NCBI GenBank assembly: GCA_964017045.1
Contig: OZ024810.1
Coordinates: 8,301,562-8,365,561 of the forward strand
Direction: 5' to 3'
DNA: 64,000 nt
Source of the DNA: Omphiscola glabra
Lineage: Eukaryota; Mollusca; Gastropoda; Lymnaeidae
Of this stretch, positions 11,556 to 22,564 are shown piece by piece. A model generated the notes under the pieces. That model ran no database searches. It had not been told where the DNA came from and saw only the letters and a program-made list of their open reading frames with translations. How positions within the stretch are numbered: the stretch's first letter is position 1; every line of letters begins with the position of its first letter. A program made the position numbers and the translations under genes.

Positions 11556-11739
11556 CATGGCGAGGCAGAATTAAAGTATAAAGCAGCAGAAACACCTAGC
11601 TACCGTCTGCTGCATTCAGCCAACAGTGGAAGTATTGCTTCAGAGAAACTCACCATTTGAAATCTATCACTCAAAGTCACCAGTCAGCCAAGTCCCCCAA
11701 TAACACAACAATTAACTGAATAAAATAACAGCAACTTAC

Positions 11740-12637
11740 CCTCACTGCCTAATGGAAGGTCATCTTCACAACCTTTTTGTCGTTTGGAGCCCCCACCTGT
11801 TCCATTTTGAGGACCGTCTATTGAATGATATAAATGTGTTATTGATACGCACATTTTAAATAAGGCAGTTTAAAACTAGTCATGTTTTAGAGGTGTTGAT
11901 TTCTTCTAATTTTACATTTTAATTTGAGGATGTATTTGAAATTAAATTTTAAAAAAATTAATTAATGTAAGCCTTTATAACATGTGTCGGTGCGGGAAGT
12001 GGAGTTTGCGGAGCGGGAAGTGGAGTGTGGGGTGCGGGCTGTGGAGTGTGGGGTGAGGGCTGTGGAGTGTGGGAAGTGGAGTGCGATGCGGAAAGTGGAG
12101 TGTGTAGGAAGTGAAGTGGACTGTGTGAGAAGTGGAGTGTGAGGTGCGGGCTGTGGAGTGTGGGTTGCGGGAAGTGGAGTGTGCGGTGAGGGAAGTGGAG
12201 TGTGTGGTGCGGGAAATGGAGTGTGGGGTGCGGGCTGTGGGAAGTACAGTGGGCGGTGCGGGAAGTGGAGTGTGCGATGCGGGAAATCAAGTGTGTGGTG
12301 CTGGAAATGGAGTGTGGGGTGCGGGCTGTGGGAAGTAGAGTGTGCGGTGCGGGAAGTGGAGTATGGGGTGCCGGCAGTGGAGTGTGCGCTGCGGAATGTG
12401 GGGAGTGTGATGTGTGGAGTAGTGAGGCACCCCCCCCCCGGGGGCAGCATATCACTTACCTTGACCTTTGGCCTTGCTGCCCAGCATTCTGGCGATCCCA
12501 GCCAAACCTCCACCGGTGCTCCTGACCCCGGTGACAGCACCGTTGACGTTCCTGCCCCCGGCTGGGGCGGACTCCCCGTCCTTGGCAGACAATGAAGACT
12601 TTCTCTCCACGCTGACTTTCCTCTCCTTCTCTTCCAT
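11740..12637 (-). CDS. Unidentified gene, first two coding exons
   Basis: Exon 1 is 12637 down to 12460: it starts with an ATG in GCACTGCCATGG context, encodes 59 codons plus one base, and ends in a strong donor AAG|GTAAGTG. Exon 2 is 11817 down to 11740: acceptor TTCAATAG, open in the matching phase for 26 codons, donor GAGG|GTAAGT. The joined product begins MEEKERKVSVERKSS, then a Gly-rich stretch (about residues 26-50), then a basic GSKRQK patch (about 69-74, possible nuclear localisation signal) and an acidic end. No domain is recognised. Further exons must lie below 11740 but I could not find them; the GC-rich element at 11060-11555 would sit in the next intron. Splice phases agree, which supports a real gene. 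Confidence 0.6.
11985..12418. repeat. Intronic minisatellite (GTGCGGGAAGTGGAGTGT type)
   Basis: Irregular units of about 18-36 bp built from GTGCGGGAAGTGGAGTGTG and GTGCGGGCTGTGGAGTGTG. It lies wholly inside the intron between the exons at 12460 and 11817. Long Cys/Gly- or Ser/Thr/Pro/His-rich frames on both strands are by-products of the periodicity. Confidence 0.9.
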
Positions 12638-13369
12638 GGCAGTGCAGCGCTAGTTAATGTTAGCTCACAGAATTGCTCAACAGCAGACAAGCTTTTTTTC
12701 TACTGCAACGACACAGTCTGTGTTGACGACTTACCCGAATTGTCCAACAGTGATAGATTATGAATTCAATTTCACACATCACTTAATGAAAACTGTTTAT
12801 GCCGGTCTAAAAATGACGAATCCAATGTAAAATAGGGTTTGAAATTTGAGGATCACGATGAATATTCTTTGAATTTATAACGTTTTCCGGTGATCAATTT
12901 TATTCCTTACACCAAACAATAAGGCAGTTTTCTGGTCAATTCATCGGTGAAAAGAGCTTTCATAATTGAATACAGACACAAATTTGACAGGTTAGATTTT
13001 TATATAAAAATCGAAACTAAGTCACATGTAGTAGGGTAAGGCGTGGTCTCCTTTTTCACGGGCACATAACATATAATATTTATTATATTATATTATATGA
13101 TGTTTGTTTTCTAAGGCGATTTATCAAATATCAATGATTTAAATTCAATAGTACAAATAGAAGGATAATACAAGTTGACAGGAGAGTGTTTTTAAATGAA
13201 GAATGGAAGCAATTATGAAGAGTAAAAAATATGTGTATTGGTCTTTAGACCTGTTGGCATTATTTTGGGATCTGATTCTGAATCTGAAAATTGCATTCCA
13301 TAGAGTAGACAAAGTTTCTTAGATATGGTTGAAATGTATACCATGTATCATAACATCTTTGTTAGTAAG
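12638..13369. other. 5' flank of the unidentified gene; nothing else seen
   Basis: The first 100 bases upstream of the ATG at 12637 (to the right) are likely 5' UTR or promoter. The remainder is AT-rich, with a TATTATA repeat at 13076-13100. Confidence 0.35.
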
Positions 13370-13572
13370 AGTGTTGACCTACCACACAACAAATTAGATC
13401 TCGTAAGAGTGTTGACCTATCACACAACAAATTAGATCTAGTGACAGTGTTGACCTATCTCACAACAAATTAGATCTCGTGAGAGTGTTGACCTATCACA
13501 CAACAAATTAGATCTAGTGACAGTGTTGACCTATCACACAACAAATTAGGTTTAGTGACAGTGTTGACCTGT
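13370..13572. repeat. 38-bp tandem array, about 5 copies
   Basis: GTGTTGACCTATCACACAAC followed by AAATTAGATCTAGTGACA recurs from 13371 and 13409 onward every 38 bp, ending in a diverged copy. Confidence 0.92.
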
Positions 13573-14620
13573 CTCCAAACAATGAAACACTGTGAACATT
13601 TCGACCAGAAGGAATTGAGGATTTGATCAGGGACTTACATCTTTACAGGGAGTTTTCTGAATTGACTGCCTCTAGACTAAAGGAAACGAATATACTCTAG
13701 CCTCGAGCGAAAGTGACATTTAGGGATTAGCAACAGGGATTTGCTGCCATTCTTTACATAAAAACAAACAAACCAGAACTTATTATGGTGCAAAGACATC
13801 AAAAACATTCTGATTAATGGGTTATGTGATGTCTTTTAATAGACACTAGAACAAATAGCTCTAGTCCAATCAGTCCCTCCACCAGGATGAAATAAGAGTG
13901 TAAGACCATGTCTTAAAACTTAGGGAATATGAACAAACAAGGACGCTAAAGGACGATTTGTGTAGACTTGATAGACGTGCTGACTAACTAACTAACTTAC
14001 TTAAGAAAATCAGCCAACTATCGAGCCGAGGCTCATAAAGTTTTCCCCAGCACACCTCCGCCGCCCCCAACCGGCATTCAACCACTCCCCCAGTGGTCTC
14101 TATTCCAGTCAGGCCGCGAAGCGGTATGCCGAGGGCTCCCCGCCCCTGAGACAGCCTCACCCACCATTCAACTCGATTGACTATGCGAGTGAGGCCGCAT
14201 CAGAGAAGGGACGCCTGGCCAGCCGGGGTGATGCTTACACAGCAACCGGGCCGGACTTCCTTGGGCTGGGGTGGATACAATTTACGTCTCTAAAGCCCCC
14301 CCCCCTTCCCACCCAGGGGGGACTCGTAGGTGTTTACAGACGCCCTCTAATAGGGTTTACGTGGTTTTCTGTGGCGTGACAACGATCTCACCAAGACAAA
14401 AATAATGGGAGCCAGACACCAAGGAAGATGTGACAAGCAAATGTTTGCAGAATATTCTTGAAAACTTATGGGAGGTTGTCCTGGCATATTCCAAAGTTGC
14501 GAGTTTTATACAAAAAAAAAAAAAAAAAAAAAAATTAAACGAAAAAAAATGAGTTTCTGGTTTGGTTCAATACCGGAAATTTTGAATACAAAATAGGAGA
14601 GGTAACTAGATTTCATAATA
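13573..14620. other. No gene; poly-A run and GC-rich patch
   Basis: There is a GC-rich patch at 14040-14350 that may be an old element, and an A homopolymer of about 24 at 14511-14534, possibly a retroposed tail. No supported exon. Confidence 0.4.
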
Positions 14621-14714
14621 TGAGTACAGACATAATGGCAGTCTTGTCATCCGATGACAATTAAGATTGCAACACGATACACAAGGCGGCAAAGACAATT
14701 ACAGACAGCAAGAC
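14621..14714 (-). pseudogene. Broken partial copy of the 15628-16158 gene
   Basis: The 94 bases align with the part of the gene near 15721-15830: GAGTACAGAC, AATGGC, CCGATGACAATT, CGATACAC and GCGGC-AAGACAATTACAG recur in order. The copy has a 12-base in-frame deletion and a stop between IVFAALCIVLQS and LSSDDKTAI on the minus strand. It corresponds to the second membrane segment and the start of the tail of the parent. Flanks are unrelated. Confidence 0.8.
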
Positions 14715-15627
14715 AACCTATAGGAGACTGCAACTTTCCTTGTCACCCAGAGTTATCATTCATACCGGGGAGTACAAAGAACGTGCAAATATGGCTGCTC
14801 ACATCAACAAAGATGGCTGCTCACATGGCGAAAACAGCATTTGAGACCTGGCGAGTTGAGGAAATTAATAAAAATTTATGGGAATTGCATCAGCCGGTAT
14901 CTGGAAATAAAGCAGAACATGTAGATCGGGTATCTGGAAATAAAGCAGAACATGTAGATCGGGCACGCGGCTGTGTAGCGTTGCGAATTTGTGGGGGGAA
15001 AAACGTGTGTATCTGAGACATTTTTCTAATTTCTAGGCGAAAAAGATTAACAAGGGCCAAAACCCCTGCTTTTTCAGGAAGTTGCAGTCCCCTATACGAT
15101 GCAAGGCCCAATGGACACCCGCTTAGAAACGCCAAAATGTGTAGTAAAATATAATACAGATTTGGTGGAAGAAATGTGTTCAGAATTGTCAAAAATTCGT
15201 GCCTATGTTAAGAAATGAATAGATGTTCATAATATTTCATGTTTCCTTCGTGATTAAATTATCTTAAAACCTGGGGCCGATAAGGAAGGCGTGCGTCATT
15301 TATATAATCGTAGGGTCAAATATACTCAGAAACATGTTCAATATTTAAGGCACCAAAAACGTGTGTCGGCCCGTGTTGTACACACAGAAAGTTTTGTGGA
15401 ACCACTAAGTCACGTGGGGTCAAGTAACAACTGTGATAAAAAAAACTCTAATAGCGAAAGAATTATTGTATTTTCAGTAAGGCGTAATCGCAACTAGACA
15501 GCTTGTTTTCGAATAGTTGACAGTAATAGAAAAGCTTACATGAGCCCGAATAAGCGATTGACAACCTAAGCGCACAGCGACCATGAGACTAGTTACTGGA
15601 TGTGTGCGCTTGCATGTTGGGGGGACT
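14715..15627. other. No gene seen; 33-bp direct duplication
   Basis: GTATCTGGAAATAAAGCAGA plus ACATGTAGATCGG occurs twice in tandem at about 14898-14963. Nothing else is supported; this is the 3' flank of the 15628-16158 ORF. Confidence 0.5.
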
Positions 15628-16158
15628 TTAGTTCTCGAGGTCGTCACAGATGAGAGGGAATATCTTTTCAAATGCACGGATAACGGTAGAATATTTCACG
15701 AAAGAATCAATGCAACTTTTGAGTACAGACTTAATGGCGTCCTTGATGGCAGCCTTGTCCTCCGATGACAATTTAGTTAATAACGCGATACACACGGCGG
15801 CGAAGACAATTACAGTCAGGATGACAGCAATTACGATGAAATGCTCCATGGAACCCACGTTTAAAAACTTCAACAGGAACGGAAGAACAAAAGACACAAG
15901 CAGAGACACAATGTAGGCGACCTTAGAAACCGTGCTGGCAGATTTGAAGGCGGATTTGACGGAAGACACGAGTTCAGATATCGCAGCTTTGATGGAGGAC
16001 ACGAATAAAGATAATGGATCCTTGATGGAAGACATAAAGACATTAAATGCAGACTTGATAGAAGACAGCAATGAAAATGCTGCAGACTTGATAGAAGACA
16101 GGAATGAAGACCACGCAGAATCGATGGAGGACTCAAGTGAAGAATTCATGGCAGACAT
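15628..16158 (-). CDS. 176-aa protein with six 11-residue repeats and two membrane segments
   Basis: A single uninterrupted frame runs from ATG at 16158 to TAA at 15628, with an in-frame stop 36 bases upstream. Residues about 10-75 are six in-register 11-mers of pattern SS[IV]K-x7 (first unit SSID), with hydrophobic positions spaced as in an amphipathic helix. Two hydrophobic segments follow (about 80-99 and 106-128), joined by a short NVGSMEH loop, then a Lys/Asp/Glu-bearing tail. No known domain is recognised. 11-residue repeats occur in membrane-surface helices such as synucleins and exchangeable apolipoproteins, so lipid contact is a reasonable inference, not a finding. A decayed paralogous fragment sits at 14621-14714, and a 45-bp satellite resembling its start codon region lies just upstream. 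No intron, polyA signal or promoter was identified, so expression is unproven. A second ATG is at codon 4. Confidence 0.6.
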   Translation of the reverse strand: MSAMNSSLESSIDSAWSSFLSSIKSAAFSLLSSIKSAFNVFMSSIKDPLSLFVSSIKAAISELVSSVKSAFKSASTVSKVAYIVSLLVSFVLPFLLKFLNVGSMEHFIVIAVILTVIVFAAVCIALLTKLSSEDKAAIKDAIKSVLKSCIDSFVKYSTVIRAFEKIFPLICDDLEN

Positions 16159-16198
16159 ACTTGCAGACTTGCTGGGTACAAATGAAGTGTATTAGTTT

Positions 16199-16577
16199 AA
16201 AGAGATGGCAGACTTGTTGGGTACAAATGAAGTGTATTAGTATAAAGAGATGGCAGACTTGTTAAGTACAAATGAAGTGTATTAGTATAAAGAGATGGCA
16301 GACTTGTTGGGTACAAATGAAGTGTATTAGTATAAAGAGATGGCAGACTTGTTGGGTACAAATGAAGTGTATTAGTTTAAAGAGATGGCAGACTTGTTGG
16401 GTACAAATGAAGTGTATTAGTATAAAGAGATGGCAGACTTGTTGGGTACAAATGAAGTGTATTAGTTTAAAGAGATGGCAGACTTGTTGGGTACAAATGA
16501 AGAGCTTTAGTATAAAGAGATGGCATACTTGTTGGGTACAAATGAAGAGCTTTAGTATAAAGAGATGGCAGACATAA
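16199..16577. repeat. 45-bp tandem array, about 8 copies
   Basis: The unit is AGAGATGGCAGACTTGTTGG followed by GTACAAATGAAGTGTATTAG and TTTAA or TATAA. The block at 16147-16198, which carries the start codon of the neighbouring minus-strand gene, is a diverged version of the same unit (ATGGCAGACATACTTGCAGA, CTTGCTGGGTACAAATG). Confidence 0.95.
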
Positions 16578-17860
16578 TGGAAGATTGTGTAATCAAAAAG
16601 CTAGCAGTTACTGTAATAAAATATGTATTTTTTTCAAGAGAAAGCTGCAGATATTTAAAGGGAAGGTTACAATATCTAAAACATAGAATTCGAGAAAAAA
16701 ACAGAGAGTACTTTATATCTGAATAAACAATTAATCTAAAATAACTTTAAAAATACGGTTTAATGTATACTCTATAAATGTGAATGTTGTTGTTTTTTTT
16801 GCTTGAATAAAGGGGAATGTTGTATCCTTGTATAAAGGTGAATGTTGTATGCTTGTATATAGTTGAATGTTGTATACTTGATCCAAAGGATAACATAAAA
16901 ACATCCAAATTCCTGGAGACAGAGGGTAATCTGTTTTCTGTTATTCCTTTCCAATAAAATTCTTAACACTGCCAATGTCATAGGTGCACAGCTGACTCTT
17001 TACTTTCCTGTGATTACGGGACCTGGGAAATAGAAACCAAAGAAACTCATCAAAACATGTCAGACAGTCAAGAAACAAAGAACATCATCAAAAAATATGC
17101 CACAAAGGCATCAAACAAAGTAAATCCTCAAAATACGTGTCCGTTGACATGATGTACGGCTTATTCATTTATAGCACGCATATACAAAGGCAAATGGGAA
17201 GAGGTTGTGGAGACCAACAGCCCAACTCAAAATCAGCATTTTTGTTTATATGTATTTTAGCTTGGATTAATATTTATATTAAATAACAAGAATTTAACTA
17301 TATCATAACTAAACATATATTTCTTCTTGTTTCAACGAACTATTTGTAAAGGTTATTTAGTAGAGTTTCTTTAGCTGTAATTTTAACAATAAATTTATAT
17401 TTTTAATCATGTTTATGCAGTTTAAAAAAAAACTAGAACAGCCCTGCTATTTTCCCAAGAGGATCGGAGATAGGTTAATAACCCCCTGGACTACATAAAT
17501 AGTTATTTACACAAATCGCAAACCATTCCGTGACGTAGAGCTCATTAAATCTCCACCCCAAAATGTTTCCCCATGCGCAACTTATCCGTCGACGTACAGA
17601 GATTACAGGTCAAAAACCGTCGCTCGTGAGATAAGACACAGATGGAGCTACCTGTCATTATCTTTACCATAATCGTGCCATAATTATTAACTTTGTCTAT
17701 TAGACGTAAAATATGATGCTTTTAGACTCAGCGAAGAATACAAACGTAAAGCCAGTGGTTCTCGAACCTTCTCACATCACCAACCCCCCACAACTCATTT
17801 GACGATTTCTATTGCTTTCATCGTCTTCAGTTGGAAATTTACTTTATATTGTTCAAAGAA

Positions 17861-17865
<5 letters not shown>
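16578..17865. other. No gene recognised
   Basis: AT-rich sequence with GAATGTTGTAT-type short repeats at 16780-16875. A hAT-like end, CAGTGGTTCTCGAACCTTC, lies at 17753-17771 without an identifiable partner. Confidence 0.4.

Positions 17866-17906
<41 letters not shown>
17866..17906. repeat. (AT)n microsatellite
   Basis: An AT dinucleotide run of about 20 units. Confidence 0.95.
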
Positions 17907-17909
<3 letters not shown>

Positions 17910-18049
17910 TTTGTTAAATTTCAGTTGAATAAATTTGATTTCAATTAAACTTTAAACCTATGGTCGTACTAACTTCCGTTCGAACAACATTCCTTGCTAC
18001 AAATGGGTTTCAAACAAATTGGTTTCGTACTAATTTCCGGTAACTGTTT

Positions 18050-18597
18050 CAGCCAGGGTTGGGGTCAACCAAACTATTTTGTTAAGGAGACCGTGGTGTG
18101 GTTGGGGTCAACCAAGCTATTTTGTTAAGGGGACCGTGGTGTGGTTGGGGTCAATCAAGCTATTTTGTTCAGGAGACCGTGGTGTGGTTGGGGTCAACCA
18201 AGCTATTTTGATAAGGGGACAGTGATGGGTTTCAGCCAGGGTTGGGGTCAACCAAGCTATTTTGATAAGGAGACCGTGGTGTGGTTGGGGTCAACCAAGC
18301 TATTTTGTTAAGGAGACCGTGGTGTGGTTGGGGTCAACAAGCAATTTTGTTAAGGAGACCGTGGTGTGGTTGGGGTCAACCAAGCTATTTTGTTAAGGAG
18401 ACCGTGGTGTGGTTGGGGTCAACCAAGCTATTTTGTTAAGGAGACCGTGGTGTGGTTGGGGTCAACCAAGCTATTTTGTTAAGGAGACCGTGGTGTGGTT
18501 GGGGTCAACCAAGCTATTTTGTTAAGGAGACCGTGGTGTGGTTGGGGTCAACCAAGCTATTTTGTTAAGGGGACAGTGATGGGGTTCAACCAGGGTT
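18050..18597. repeat. 43-bp tandem array, about 12 copies
   Basis: The unit joins CAACCAAGCTATTTTGTTAA and GGAGACCGTGGTGTGGTTGG plus GGT. Two longer variant units (18228-18250 and 18570-18597) carry CAGTGATGGG and CAGCCAGGGT or CAACCAGGGT, suggesting a block-wise duplication. Confidence 0.95.
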
Positions 18598-21444
18598 GAG
18601 ATGTCAGAGAAACTACAGAAAGGCTCATTCACAAAGCGGTTGTTTTCATTTAGAACATTTCTCGTATTAAATATATAATTTAAAAAATAACGGAAGTGAC
18701 GTTAAAAGTTTAATAAATTCCGACATTTTAAAGTGAGTTACCCATGAAGGAATCCTAGAAATTCCTTACCATTTTACCATACAATTTAAGCAAAAAAACA
18801 AACAAACAACAAAACAACAGCAAACAAATTTTTTTTATAGAACAACACTGGATGAAATTTGATAAATCAAATAATTGGATAATAATAATTATTATGGGAT
18901 CCATAAATTGGATTTTCAGCTTTAAAGCAGACTTAAAGGACCAGACGAGTCTGGACCCCCCCCCCCCCCGAAACAAAAAATAATAATAATTAAACCCAGA
19001 ATAAGATGCAGCAGCAAGATATAAAAATTCTTTTGTTCCCCAATCTGTACGAATTTACCAGCGTGCTCTCCCTGAACTCACAAATCTTAAACGTAATGAG
19101 AACTAATAAGTCCCTGATGTGGCTAAGAGATTTCACTGAATGGCTGTTTTTTTACTAGTTCTAGTAAACTAATTTTATATAAATGTCTTGTGTTCAAATT
19201 GTTTTATTTATGTGCTGAAAATGTACAATGCAAAAAAAATATAAAAAAATAACAACATTTCCATTTGTTTGGATCAATAAAATATCTTATCTTATATATA
19301 TATATATAAGTGTCTGGGTACGCCGTGCTTTACAGGTGACTTTTTACAGATCCATTGGGAAATCCATTATTTATGTTCGATTCCATTCACATGTAACGGG
19401 GTCGGAAACTTTTTTTTTGAGGGGTGAACAACATTTATAAATTATATCATCTGCTATGAAAATACTCAGGGGGCCGCAGGCAGGAACGGATTGTTTGAAT
19501 ATCGTCATAAAGTGTTTTTTTAAAAATACATTTAAAATTTAAAAAATCAATTCCAGAGCCGTAAATGTAGCTGTATTTCAATCGGTGATATATAATACAA
19601 TTGGAGAGACCAAGGATGTGAACTCCTTGCTCCCACGTCTCTGCTCCACCTCACGCCACTATCAGGTTGATAAACATTTTTGGAGAGTATCTTATCTTTC
19701 CAATTTGCTGGTTTCATAGAGTCACTATGTTATCTCAGTTCCTGTTTCATAGAGTCACTATGTTATCTCAGTTCCTGTAAAACCGGCGAGTTTCAGAAGA
19801 TTTTCTAACCGTCATTTCTCTTTAAAAGTACTTGTGCGTTGACTTCATTGCAGATCTTATGTTAAATATATGCTTGTGTTCTATTTTTAGTTCAGAACTA
19901 CATTTCAAAACAACGTCAGTAATTTAGTATGGTGATTGGAGAAATGAAGTCATTTTAAACATTGTTCATGTGGAAGTCCGGGGGGGGGGGGGGGAAGCAC
20001 AGAAACCACCCCAACTTCAGCAACAATGGCTTTATAAGAGTATATATAAGTGACAAATTGTGTGTGTGTCGTGTGTTTATGTGAGAGAGAGGAGAGAGAG
20101 AGGGGGAAGAGGGGGAATGTGGGAGGGTGGGAGAAAACGAGAGAGGCCGTAGAACGTATTGCAGGTTTCAGCACTAAGACTCACAAACGAATGGTGAGGC
20201 TGCATAAAGTATTATCTAATAATTTTAGATCTGTTTCTGTTTATAACTGTGGTATTTGCTACTATACAGATCAGAGTATGCACATGAAATGAAAAGCAAT
20301 TGCGGCTGTTAATTTCGATGGCTGCTACCGTATTCGGGGGGTGGGGGGGGGGTGGTGAACCTTTGTATAGCTACGGCATGCGTATTATGATTATCATACA
20401 ATTCTATTGCATGCAACAAATAATGCATGGACTGATTCAAGCTCAGATACTTCATTTCAAAATTAACAACAACAACCGCGTATATGTTATTGCTGGTGCT
20501 GTCATAATAGCATCCCCGAGACAGAGACAGACAGACGTAGACACACATTGCTTTGATTCCGGCAACAACAAAAAGTCTGAGGTCTGACTTCGAGACTTTG
20601 ACCTCACAACTTAGCAACCAGAGGCGTATTCAGAAGGGAAAAAAAGGAATAGGTGGTACCATCTAATAAATAAGCAGAGTTAGATATTTTCTGGGTTTTT
20701 TTCCCCCTTTGCATTTTTGAACTCTCAGTATTTCCGTTTCCGTACTTTGACTTCTTCCGTTTGTTAAGAAATGAACAGCCGTTGGCATAGCCATCTGTGA
20801 CGACAGTGTGTGAGGAGACCCCGAGCAACACACGCAAGCCTCAGCAATAAGACGCGATGGCATCAAAGACGGCTGGCGTTCCGGAACATTTCACGAGATG
20901 AAATTTCTTTTAAACCCTGGTGGAACGCAAGAATGCGTCTTTGAATAAGCTTTCAAGGGTAAAAAGGAAGGGGGGGGGGGGGTAGGTGCAGCTGGCTGGA
21001 GACATTAGAGCAACTTTTAAGTGGAGTCTTATATGTGCATTTAGAGATCTTTAGGATGTTCCCCAAAAGTGCAGCCGTCATTTCACTGTGACATTCAAGT
21101 AATAATCCCTAGCATGCTTCTCATCATTTTCTGTACTCTGCCCCCCCCCCCCCCCGTATAGTTTCGGAGGTCTACGAAAGTAACAACGCGTTATAAGGTT
21201 TTTAAAAAATCAATGGTCTTCTATTATATATATATAAGTACACAACTATTTGACAGTTGTCAATCCACTGGCACGGAAGTAATTACATATTTACTTGGTA
21301 GTAGTTCACTGGTAATAAAAGTGCACAAGTTGTACCAAATATTACCCCCCCCCCCCCGCGCAAAATTCTGTGTAAGAGGCTCGGTGATGGATGATCACCT
21401 CTGAATGTCAGAAATATCGAAAGACCTTTCACTTGGATAGTACT
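18598..21444. other. No gene recognised; scattered simple sequence
   Basis: Contents include C/G homopolymers (18956-18968, 19981-19994, 20340-20351), a 33-bp direct repeat GTTTCATAGAGTCACTATG.. at 19709-19778, and GAGA-rich sequence at 20082-20150. A TCGGAAAC-containing fragment at 19396-19470 is also seen at 30378-30450, likely an old hAT copy. No exon is supported. Confidence 0.4.
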
Positions 21445-21562
21445 TCAACCCTGACCTATATAGTCCAACACCCCTGACCTAGGTAGCCCGACACCCCTGA
21501 CCTAGATAGCCCGACACCCTTGACCTAGATAGCCCGACACCCTTGACCTAACAGCCCTTCAC
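21445..21562. repeat. 26-bp tandem array
   Basis: About four to five copies of AGCCCGACACCCCTGACCTA plus GATA-type linker. Confidence 0.85.
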
Positions 21563-21661
21563 GCCTAGTTCACCTCTACAACTCAGCCACTTTGCTAATC
21601 CAAGATTAATATCACGCTAATGGTTATAGTCACACGTATGATACACGAAATGTCTTCAGTG

Positions 21662-21770
21662 TGATGTGTCAATACCGTCAGACACTTGCTGTATCAATAC
21701 CGCCAGACACTAGCTGTGTCAACACCGTCAGACACTTGATGTGTCAGTACCGTCAGACACTAGCCTACAC
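21662..21770. repeat. 31-bp tandem array
   Basis: Four diverged copies of TCAATACCGTCAGACACTTG followed by CTGTG. Confidence 0.85.
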
Positions 21771-22059
21771 ATGACCTTGATATTTTAAAAAAAATGTACA
21801 CGACGCGGGGCAAACGCATTATCTTATATGCTGTGTTTATGCCAGGCTGATTTAGATACACATCAGGCGGTTTGTTATGACACACAAGAATGGTGACACA
21901 TTGTCGACAGGTTTGCTACAACATACTGCTTGATCTTCACCTCAACAAGCCATGCGCATATTCATTGAATGAGATCATAATCATGCGCATCGGGTGTGGG
22001 AACGCGAACTGAACACACAACTTTATAAGATGAACACAGAACTTAGATCTAACTTCCCC

Positions 22060-22440
22060 CAGTAGAATGTGCTCATGTCGTATCGCAAAATAAACAGTGG
22101 TAATGTCTTATCTCCAACCAGAAAGTACTCACGTTTTATCTCCCACTAGAAAGTGCTTATGCTGTATCTCCCACTAGAAGGTGCTCAGGTCTTATCTCCC
22201 ACTAGAAAGTGCTTACGTCTTATCTCCCACTAGAAAGTGCTCACGACTTATCTACCACTAGAAAGTGCTCACGTCTTATCTACCACTAGAAAGTGCTCAC
22301 GTCTTATCTCCCACTAGAAAGTGCTCACGTCTTATCTACCACTAGAAAGTGCTCACGTCTTATCTCCCACTAGAAAGTGCTCACGTCTCATCTCCCACTA
22401 GAAATTGCTTATGTCTTATCTCCAAATACAAAGTGTTCAC
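22060..22440. repeat. 28-bp tandem array, about 13 copies
   Basis: The unit is CTCACGTCTTATCTCCCACT followed by AGAAAGTG. Outer copies are diverged and central copies near identical. Confidence 0.95.
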
Positions 22441-22564
22441 GTTCCTCCCTAACATAAATACAAAAAAGAAAGAAAGAAAGAAGAAGAAAAAAATTGGGGG
22501 AAAAAGGAGGGGGCGGGGGACGGGACGACCATAACAACGGCTTGAGTGTCAATTGCCATTGCCA

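Noticed and set aside
11958..12690. 165- and 242-codon minus frames
   Set aside because: Mostly the intronic minisatellite; the real exon uses only 12460-12637, ended by a donor site.
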